From positions 4,092,001 to 4,156,000 of the forward strand of contig NZ_CP092462.1 of the NCBI RefSeq assembly GCF_022387135.1: a stretch of 64,000 nt of DNA. The letters run 5' to 3'. Each line of letters begins with the position of its first letter. Within the stretch, counting starts at the first letter, position 1. The stretch is from Comamonas sp. B21-038. GTDB taxonomy: Bacteria > Pseudomonadota > Gammaproteobacteria > Burkholderiales > Burkholderiaceae_C. A program made the translations under genes and the position numbers. Below, one piece after another: positions 38,528 to 45,060 of the stretch. Under the pieces are notes generated by a model, which was not told the DNA's origin, did not search any database, and saw only the letters and a list, made by a program, of their open reading frames with translations.

Positions 38528-39016
38528 ATGCCGACACTTCTGCCCCATTTGCCCGATGACAGCTGGCGCCTGACCCACATGGGCCGGCTGCTGGGCCATG
38601 CGATGCGCCGCTTCGACGCCCGCGTGCTGCACCTGATGGTGCGGGATGACGCCGTGCCGCTGGCGCTGTCGCATCTGGCCGAGCGCGACCAGGTCAGCGC
38701 CGCCCATATCCATATCACCCGGCACCTGTCCTTGGCAGGCGACCGCCTGGTGGACCTGGCCGAGCGTGCGGGCATGAGCAAGCAGGCGATGGCCCAGCTG
38801 GTGGACCAGTGCGAAGCCTGGAACCTGGTGACCCGCGAGCGCGACCCCCGCGATGCACGCGCCCGCATCGTGCGCTTTACCGAGACGGGCCTGCTGTGGC
38901 TGCAGGCATTCGAGCGGGCGGTCACCCAGGCCGAGGCGGAGTTCCGCGCTGAAGTGGGCGAGCAGGTCGCTACCGTGGTCAAACTCGGGCTGGAAGTGTA
39001 TGGGGCCGACAGCTGA
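38528..39016 (+). CDS. MarR family transcriptional regulator
   Basis: The 162-residue protein has the winged-helix core of MarR proteins: HLSLAGDRLVDLAERAGMSKQAMAQLVDQCE as the helix-turn-helix region, the wing TRERDPRDARARIVRFT, and a C-terminal dimer helix. The ligand and targets beyond its own gene are unknown. It is divergent from recA and convergent with the SdiA-regulated-type gene. Confidence 0.9.
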   Translation: MPTLLPHLPDDSWRLTHMGRLLGHAMRRFDARVLHLMVRDDAVPLALSHLAERDQVSAAHIHITRHLSLAGDRLVDLAERAGMSKQAMAQLVDQCEAWNLVTRERDPRDARARIVRFTETGLLWLQAFERAVTQAEAEFRAEVGEQVATVVKLGLEVYGADS

Positions 39017-39035
39017 GCGGCTGCATGTGCAGCAT

Positions 39036-39977
39036 TCAGCCGCGCTTGCGCTCGAACTTGTAGAACAGGTTGGGCTCGGAGACGATGTAGATATTGCCGC
39101 CGTTGTCCATGGCCAGCCCCTCGGGCTGCGGGATGCGGTTGGCCAGCCCGGCCATATCGGCCCACAGCGGCATCACGCTGAGCAGGTCACCGGCACGGCT
39201 GTATTCGTAGAGCACCGAAGACTCTTCCCCGAGCAGCAACAGGTTGCCGCTGCGCGGGTCGACCTCGACGGCAGCCAGGTCGGTGCTGGGCATGTCCTCC
39301 ACGGCCGGCACGTCCCAGACGCTGACCTTCAGATCGACCGGGCCCGGCTTGAGCCTGGACAGCGGCGCCTCCATCATCAGCACCTGCATCGGCCATTTCT
39401 CGGTCACCGCCACCAGTTGCTGGCGCTTAGCATCCCAGCCCAGGCCTTCCAGTGCAAAATTCTTGATGGCGATATCGCCCAGCTGCACATAGGGGCTGTT
39501 GTCCAGCGAGACCTCCGTCACGCCCTTGCCAAACTGCACCCAGTGGATGCGGTTGTTGCGCTCATCGGCAATCGCGAACCAGTCTCCCTGGATATGGGCG
39601 ATGCCTTCGGTATCCCTGGCGCCGTGCAGCGAGGCCAGGCGCAGCAGCGCGCCATCGGTCGTCAGCTCGGCAATCTGGGGCGGCCGGTTGGTCACCGCAA
39701 ACAAGGTCTTGGTTTCCGGGTTGTAGGTCAGGCCCGAGAGGTTGTCGGCAATGCCGCTGACCGCCTTGGCATCGATGCTGGCCAGGTAGTGCGGCAAGTG
39801 GGCCGCCGGCGCCGACGGGGGTGGCGATTGCCAGGCATGGGCATGGCCGGGCATCGCGACGATGTGGTGCCATTGCAGGTACAGCGCCGTCAGCACGACC
39901 AGGGCCGCCACCACCACCCAGCGGCGTTGCCGTACCGAAGACTGCGATCCTTTGCGCACTGTTGAACCTGCTTTCAT
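39036..39977 (-). CDS. SdiA-regulated-domain (YjiK-type) membrane-anchored protein
   Basis: The 313-residue protein has an N-terminal membrane anchor (about residues 18-38) and a beta-propeller-like domain: GIADNLSGLTYNPETKTLFA, DTEGIAHIQGDWFAIADER, ALEGLGWDAKRQ and QPEGLAMDNGGNIYIVSEP. This matches the SdiA-regulated/YjiK family. Function is unknown; phytase-like beta-propellers are structurally related. The start at 39977 is chosen just before the anchor. Confidence 0.88.
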   Translation of the reverse strand: MKAGSTVRKGSQSSVRQRRWVVVAALVVLTALYLQWHHIVAMPGHAHAWQSPPPSAPAAHLPHYLASIDAKAVSGIADNLSGLTYNPETKTLFAVTNRPPQIAELTTDGALLRLASLHGARDTEGIAHIQGDWFAIADERNNRIHWVQFGKGVTEVSLDNSPYVQLGDIAIKNFALEGLGWDAKRQQLVAVTEKWPMQVLMMEAPLSRLKPGPVDLKVSVWDVPAVEDMPSTDLAAVEVDPRSGNLLLLGEESSVLYEYSRAGDLLSVMPLWADMAGLANRIPQPEGLAMDNGGNIYIVSEPNLFYKFERKRG

Positions 39978-40254
39978 CACGATGGGTTGCCAAACGCCGC
40001 CCCCAGCCACGGGCCTGCTGCCCTTGCGACGCCGTCAAGACGAGGCGTTATCCTACGTGAGCGATGCGGCACTTTGGTGACGTCTGCGGGTGTTTTACGT
40101 CTCTGCAACAAAAATGACGGCGCTCACCAGCGGCATGCCCCCGCGCTGGCGCCTTCTGGCAGTGATCTATCCCAGTGCCGCCATCAGGGTCATGGCCTGT
40201 CCTAGAATCATTGGCACAGCACGTATCACCACTACAACAGCGATAGGAGACCGC

Positions 40255-40941
40255 ATGCGAATACTGATTGCCGAAGACGACCAGGTGCTGGCCGATGGCC
40301 TGCTGCGCAGTCTCCGCAACTCCGGCGCCGTGGTCGACCATGTCGCCAGCGGCACCGAAGCCGATGCGGCGCTGATGGCCAACAATGCGTTTGACCTGCT
40401 GATCCTCGACCTGGGCCTGCCCCGCATGCATGGTCTGGAGGTGCTGAAAAAGCTGCGCGCCCGGGGTTCGGCCATTCCCGTGCTGATCCTCACCGCCGCC
40501 GAAAGTGTGGACGACCGGGTCCAAGGCCTGGATCTGGGCGCCGACGACTACATGGCCAAGCCGTTTGCGCTGTCCGAGCTGGAAGCGCGGGTGCGTGCCC
40601 TCACGCGCCGGGGCGTGGGCATGAGCACCAGCCTGATCCAGCACGGCCCGCTGGCCTACGACCAGGCCGGGCGGGTGGCCACCTTCGACGGCCGCATGCT
40701 GGAGTTGTCGGCGCGCGAGCTGGGCCTGCTGGAAGTGCTGCTGCAGCGCTCGGGCCGCCTGGTCAGCAAGGACCAGCTGGTCGAGCGCCTCTGCGAATGG
40801 GGCGAAGAGGTCAGCACCAATGCGATCGAGGTCTATATCCACCGCCTGCGCAAGAAGATAGAGAAGGGCCCCATCCGCATAGCCACGGTGCGCGGCCTGG
40901 GTTACTGCCTGGAAAAAATCCACCCGCCCGCAGCACACTGA
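40255..40941 (+). CDS. OmpR-family response regulator, TctD/QseB-like
   Basis: The 228-residue protein has a receiver domain with acidic pocket EDD at residues 7-9, phospho-acceptor D52 and K in ADDYMAKPF, followed by an OmpR-type winged helix (ELSARELGLLEVLLQ, IEVYIHRLRKKIE). TAGGAGA precedes the ATG. It is followed 28 bp later by its sensor kinase. The pair resembles TctDE, which responds to tricarboxylates. Confidence 0.94.
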   Translation: MRILIAEDDQVLADGLLRSLRNSGAVVDHVASGTEADAALMANNAFDLLILDLGLPRMHGLEVLKKLRARGSAIPVLILTAAESVDDRVQGLDLGADDYMAKPFALSELEARVRALTRRGVGMSTSLIQHGPLAYDQAGRVATFDGRMLELSARELGLLEVLLQRSGRLVSKDQLVERLCEWGEEVSTNAIEVYIHRLRKKIEKGPIRIATVRGLGYCLEKIHPPAAH

Positions 40942-40969
40942 GCATCCACCACCGGGCGACTGCGGGGCG

Positions 40970-42460
40970 ATGGCCGCCCCCGGCCCCCATCACGCAAGGA
41001 CAGCCTTGGCCCTGTTTCGCAGCGAGCAGCGATCTTTATTCGGTGAGATCCTTGACTGGATGCTCACGCCGCTGCTGCTTTTGTGGCCGGTATCGCTGGC
41101 ATTGACCTGGCTGGTGGCCCAGGACCTGGCCAACAAGCCTTTCGACCGCGCGCTGGAATACAACGCCCATGCACTGGCGCAGCTCGTCGGCGTGCAGGGC
41201 GGCAAGACCTATTTCAACCTGCCCCAGCCAGCCAGCGAGATCCTGCGGGCCGACGATGCCGACACGGTTTACTACCAGGTCACGACGCCGGCGGGCATGT
41301 TTCTCGCCGGTGAATCGGCGCTGCCGATGCCTGCCAAGGACCTCGAGCGCAGCATCGGCGTCGTGCAGTTACGCGATGGCGAGTTGCGCGGCATGGATGT
41401 GCGCATCGCCTGGATCTGGGTGCAGCTGTCGCTGCCCGAGCCGAATCTGGCGCTGATCCAGGTCGCAGAGACGCGCGAGAAACGCAGCGTGCTGGCCACC
41501 GAAATCATCAAGGGCGTGATGCTGCCGCAGTTCGTCATCCTGCCGCTGGCGGTGCTGCTCGTATGGCTGGCGCTGGCACGCGGCATCAAGCCGCTGCACC
41601 TGTTGGAAGAGCGCATCCGCGCGCGCAAGTCCGAAGACCTCTCGCCCATCCACCACAAGGATGTGCCACTGGAAGTGGTGCCGCTGGTCGACTCGGTCAA
41701 TGGCCTGCTGGAGCGCCTCAACCACTCGCTGGCGACGCAAAAGCGCTTTCTCGCCGATGCCGCGCACCAGCTCAAGACACCGCTGGCCGGCCTGCGCATG
41801 CAGGCCGAGATGGCCCAGCGCGCCGATGCCAAGGAGGACGACCTCAAGCTGTCTTTGCAGCAGATCGGGCGCTCGAGCATGCGCGCCACCCACACCGTCA
41901 ACCAGCTGCTGTCACTGGCGCGCGCCGAAGGCCCCAGCGCGCTGCTGCAGCGCACGCCCTGCAACCTGGCCGAGATCGTGCTCGATGCCATGCATGACGG
42001 CATCGACCGGGCGCTGGCCAAGCACATCGACATGGGCTACGACGGCATGCAGGTGGATGACCGCGAGGTATGGGTCAACGGCAATGCCACCTTGCTGGGC
42101 GAGCTGGTGCGCAACCTGCTGGACAATGCCATCAACTACACGCCCTCCAGCGCCGGCGCGCCGGGCATCATCAATGTGCGGCTGATGGCCGACCCCTTTG
42201 GCCATGTGATCGTGCTGCAGGTGGAAAACTCCGGCCCCGGCATTCCCGAAGAAGAGCGCGAACGTATTTTTCAGCCCTTCTACCGCGTGCTGGGCAGCGA
42301 GGTCGATGGCTCGGGGCTGGGCCTGCCCATCGTGCAGGAAATTGCGCGCCAGCATGGCGCCACCGTGGGGCTGGAAGATGCCCACCCGCGCCAGGCCCAG
42401 CGCGGCGTGGTGTTCAGCGTCTGCTTTCCGACCACACGGGCCCCGCAGCCCCAGGTCTAG
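40970..42460 (+). CDS. Sensor histidine kinase, TctE-like
   Basis: The 496-residue protein has two membrane segments (about 29-50 and 182-205) around a periplasmic sensor region, a HAMP-like linker, the phospho-acceptor H266 in ADAAHQLKTPLAGLRMQ, and ATPase boxes NLLDNAINYTP, VENSGPGIPEEER and GSGLGLPIV. It phosphorylates the upstream response regulator. The N-terminal TctE-type domain suggests a carboxylate signal. Its stop overlaps by 4 bp the end of the convergent SPOR gene. Confidence 0.93.
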   Translation: MAAPGPHHARTALALFRSEQRSLFGEILDWMLTPLLLLWPVSLALTWLVAQDLANKPFDRALEYNAHALAQLVGVQGGKTYFNLPQPASEILRADDADTVYYQVTTPAGMFLAGESALPMPAKDLERSIGVVQLRDGELRGMDVRIAWIWVQLSLPEPNLALIQVAETREKRSVLATEIIKGVMLPQFVILPLAVLLVWLALARGIKPLHLLEERIRARKSEDLSPIHHKDVPLEVVPLVDSVNGLLERLNHSLATQKRFLADAAHQLKTPLAGLRMQAEMAQRADAKEDDLKLSLQQIGRSSMRATHTVNQLLSLARAEGPSALLQRTPCNLAEIVLDAMHDGIDRALAKHIDMGYDGMQVDDREVWVNGNATLLGELVRNLLDNAINYTPSSAGAPGIINVRLMADPFGHVIVLQVENSGPGIPEEERERIFQPFYRVLGSEVDGSGLGLPIVQEIARQHGATVGLEDAHPRQAQRGVVFSVCFPTTRAPQPQV

Positions 42461-43302
42461 GAGCAGCTGCGCAGGTCCTTGCCGTCCATCACATGCCAGC
42501 TTTGCACACGCTTCTTGGTCGCCGCATCGAGCTTGGGCAGGCGCACGGTGTAGCTGACGGTCTCGGGGCGCTCGACCACCACCTTGGCGCCGCTCACGCC
42601 TTTTTTGCCGATAGTGGCCAAATGGCGCTCGGCCGCCTCCTCGCTGGAAAAGCGCCCCAGCGAGATGCCTGGCTCCAGGCTGGCAATGCGGGCGCGGTCC
42701 GTGCTGATATCGAGCGCGCGCAGCTCGTCGCGCCGCGTATCCAGCGCCTCCTGGCTGCTGAACTTGCCCACATAGACCATCCAGCGGCCCGCGCTGGTGC
42801 TGCTGTCCAGGCGCCAGCTGCCTTCGGGCAGCTTGGCCAGTTGCAGGCGCAGCGCCTCGACCTGCTTGGCATCAAAGCTGCCGGCGACCAGGCATTCCTT
42901 TTTCTCCGGTTTTTCCGCCTTCTCCAGTTTTTCCGGCTTTTCAGTCGGCTTTTCGGCTGGCTTGTCCTGGGGCTTGTCCGCTGGTTTGGCAGCCAGCTTG
43001 TCCGCATCGGCGGAGGTTTTGTCGGCAGGGTCTGCGGGCTGCTCGGCAGCGGCCGGGGCAGCCGGCTCCGCCACCGGTGCCGGGGCGGGCTCGGCAGGCA
43101 CGGTACGCGCCGGCTGCTGCTGGGCCTGCTGGGCCTCTTGCGGGGTCAGAATGCGCAGCGCATCGGGCTTGACCTGCTGCTGCACCCGCTCCGGCTCGGA
43201 CGGGTCCTCCGGGCCCCAGCCCAGGCTGCGCAGCATGCCTTGCGAGAACGCGTAGTAGCCGGCGTTGGCCAGCAGCAGCAGCACGATGGCAAAACGAATC
43301 AT
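42457..43302 (-). CDS. SPOR domain-containing protein
   Basis: The 281-residue protein has an N-terminal membrane segment (residues 2-20), a long Pro/Ala/Glu/Lys-rich linker with EKPEK-type repeats (about 60-135), and a C-terminal SPOR domain (WRLDSSTSAGRWMVYVGKFS onward). SPOR domains bind denuded peptidoglycan at the septum, so a cell-division or envelope role is likely. It is followed leftward by the convergent kinase and preceded by birA in the same direction. Confidence 0.88.
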   Translation of the reverse strand: MIRFAIVLLLLANAGYYAFSQGMLRSLGWGPEDPSEPERVQQQVKPDALRILTPQEAQQAQQQPARTVPAEPAPAPVAEPAAPAAAEQPADPADKTSADADKLAAKPADKPQDKPAEKPTEKPEKLEKAEKPEKKECLVAGSFDAKQVEALRLQLAKLPEGSWRLDSSTSAGRWMVYVGKFSSQEALDTRRDELRALDISTDRARIASLEPGISLGRFSSEEAAERHLATIGKKGVSGAKVVVERPETVSYTVRLPKLDAATKKRVQSWHVMDGKDLRSCS

Positions 43303-43342
43303 CTCCGCTCCTGTCTCTTCATTCTCTGGTCCTGCAGCGCAC

Positions 43343-44194
43343 TCAGGCCGCGCCGGCCTTGGGCCGCACGCTGACTTCCGAGCTGGTCACATCCACCACA
43401 CCCGCAGCGGTCTGCACGCGCAACGCGCCATCGGCGCCTACACCCATGGCCAGGCCGGCCGTACCGTCACTCAGGCCGACCTCGCGGCAAGCCAGCGCAT
43501 CGCGCTCCGCATAGGCCGCCTGCAGCGGCGCAAAGCCCTGCTGCGCAAAAGCCAGGATCGCAGCGACCAGCGGCGGCACCACGGCCTGCAGCGCCTGCGG
43601 CGCGTCCCAGCGGCTGTCGAGCATCTGCAGGCTGCCCGGGATGGTCGACAGGCCTTCGGCCTGCGGCGCCCGCACATTGATGCCGATGCCAATCACTACA
43701 TAGCGCTCGGCCTGCTGCTGGCCATCGCCCGCATGCGTGCGGGCCGAAACAAAGCTCGCGGTCTCGACCAGGATGCCGGCCAGCTTGTGGTCGCCGGTCA
43801 GCCACAGGTCGTTGGGCCACTTGAGGCCGATGGTAGGCGTGCTGGAGCCGGGCTCGGGCAGCTGCGGCTGCAGGCTTTGCGCCACCGACACGCCAACAGC
43901 CAGCGACAGGCCCGACCAGTCGGCCGGCGCCAGCGGCAGGCCCAGCGACATCAGCAGCGAATCACCGGCCTCGCTGCGCCAGGGCTTGCCCATGCGGCCA
44001 CGGCCTGCGGTCTGCTGCTCGGCCACCAGCAAGATGGGCTCCTGGCGGCCCGCACGGGCGCGGCGCATCAGCTCGGTGTTGGTCGAGTCGATACTGGGCA
44101 GCACCTCGATCGTGAAGCCCGGCAACTGCGGCTCGACCGCTTCCCAGATGGCTTCGGCCGGCCAGCGGATGGGCATGTTCGGTGTGTCGCTCAT
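43343..44194 (-). CDS. birA: Biotin-[acetyl-CoA-carboxylase] ligase
   Basis: The 283-residue protein has the biotin/ATP loop AEQQTAGRGRMGKPW (about 59-73), LKWPNDLWL, KLAGILVE and GIGINV. It attaches biotin to the carboxyl carrier protein of acetyl-CoA carboxylase. There is no N-terminal helix-turn-helix, so it is the monofunctional type without repressor activity. Its start overlaps the SET-domain gene stop by 4 bp (ATGA), suggesting co-translation. Confidence 0.93.
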   Translation of the reverse strand: MSDTPNMPIRWPAEAIWEAVEPQLPGFTIEVLPSIDSTNTELMRRARAGRQEPILLVAEQQTAGRGRMGKPWRSEAGDSLLMSLGLPLAPADWSGLSLAVGVSVAQSLQPQLPEPGSSTPTIGLKWPNDLWLTGDHKLAGILVETASFVSARTHAGDGQQQAERYVVIGIGINVRAPQAEGLSTIPGSLQMLDSRWDAPQALQAVVPPLVAAILAFAQQGFAPLQAAYAERDALACREVGLSDGTAGLAMGVGADGALRVQTAAGVVDVTSSEVSVRPKAGAA

Positions 44195-44898
44195 GCGCCC
44201 GCCTTGGCCGTCTTCTGGCCCTTGGTCTTGTTGCCGGTCTTGGCTTTCTGGCCGCTCTTTTTCTTGTCCTTGGCTTTGCTCAGTGCCTTGTCTGCTGCCT
44301 TGGCCTTGGGCTTTTCCGCTTTGGCAGGCTTGGCGGGCTTTGCGCCATCGGCGGCCGCCTTGGCCTTGCGCTTTTTGGGCAGCACCGGCTCGGGCAAATC
44401 CGATGCAGGCACCTTGGGCTTCCAGCCGCGCTTGGGCGCCAGCATTGTGCCCCGGCATTCGGCCGCGCCGCAGTGACAGGCGTAGTCGGCCTTGAGCTGG
44501 GCGGTGTAGCGCTCTTCGATGATCAGGCCATAGTCATAACCCAGTTCCTCGCCGGCGTTGATATTGCGCAGCGCGCTGATGAAGATGCGGTCATCCACTT
44601 CTTCGGCAAAGCAGTTGGGGGCGCAGCTGTGGTTGATCCAGCGGGCCGAGTTGCCGCCATCACCGCCGTCGATGACGCGGTCGCCATCGATCTGGAAAAA
44701 GAAGGTGTGGTTGGGGTGGTCCGGGTCGTGCGGGTGGCGGCGCTGGCTTTCTTCGTAGCTGATGACCTTGCCCGCATATTCGACAATGACTTCGCCTTCT
44801 GCGATATCCTGCAACGCAAAAACGCCCCTGCCGTGCACGCCCGAACGCCGTACCTGGATACGACGACCTGTTGAAAAATGGGGAACATGGTTCGGCAT
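44191..44898 (-). CDS. SET-domain protein-lysine methyltransferase with histone-H1-like tail
   Basis: The 235-residue protein has a complete SET domain: SGVHGRGVFA (about 19-28), the AdoMet/knot motif RWINHSCAPNC at 86-96, GEELGYDYG at 116-124, and a post-SET CHCG...C cluster at 141-148. Residues 174-235 form a tail almost entirely of lysine, alanine, proline and glycine, like histone H1. SET proteins methylate lysines, mainly of chromatin proteins in eukaryotes; chlamydial and archaeal members act on DNA-binding proteins. It is divergent from topB, whose product carries a similar tail, a possible substrate by inference. Confidence 0.9.
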   Translation of the reverse strand: MPNHVPHFSTGRRIQVRRSGVHGRGVFALQDIAEGEVIVEYAGKVISYEESQRRHPHDPDHPNHTFFFQIDGDRVIDGGDGGNSARWINHSCAPNCFAEEVDDRIFISALRNINAGEELGYDYGLIIEERYTAQLKADYACHCGAAECRGTMLAPKRGWKPKVPASDLPEPVLPKKRKAKAAADGAKPAKPAKAEKPKAKAADKALSKAKDKKKSGQKAKTGNKTKGQKTAKAGA

Positions 44899-44926
44899 GG
44901 GATTTTTTCTGCTACTTTAAAAATAA

Positions 44927-44959
44927 GCACATGCGCATGTGCGCACACGTACACATGCA
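44927..44959. promoter_or_regulatory. Alternating purine-pyrimidine tract, Z-DNA-prone
   Basis: All 33 bases from 44927 to 44959 strictly alternate purine and pyrimidine, made of CA/TG and CG steps, and include the 16-bp perfect palindrome GCACATGCGCATGTGC (44927-44942). A second alternating stretch follows at 44966-44980. Such sequence flips to Z-DNA under negative supercoiling. It occupies the 162-bp region between the divergent SET and topB genes. Confidence 0.65.
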
Positions 44960-45060
44960 GGCGCCCGCGCACATGCGCGTAAAGCGTGCATTGTAAGAGC
45001 GTGCTCAGAGAGCCAGCAACCCACAGTGCTGGCAGACCCCAGTTTGATGAGAGTGAACCC

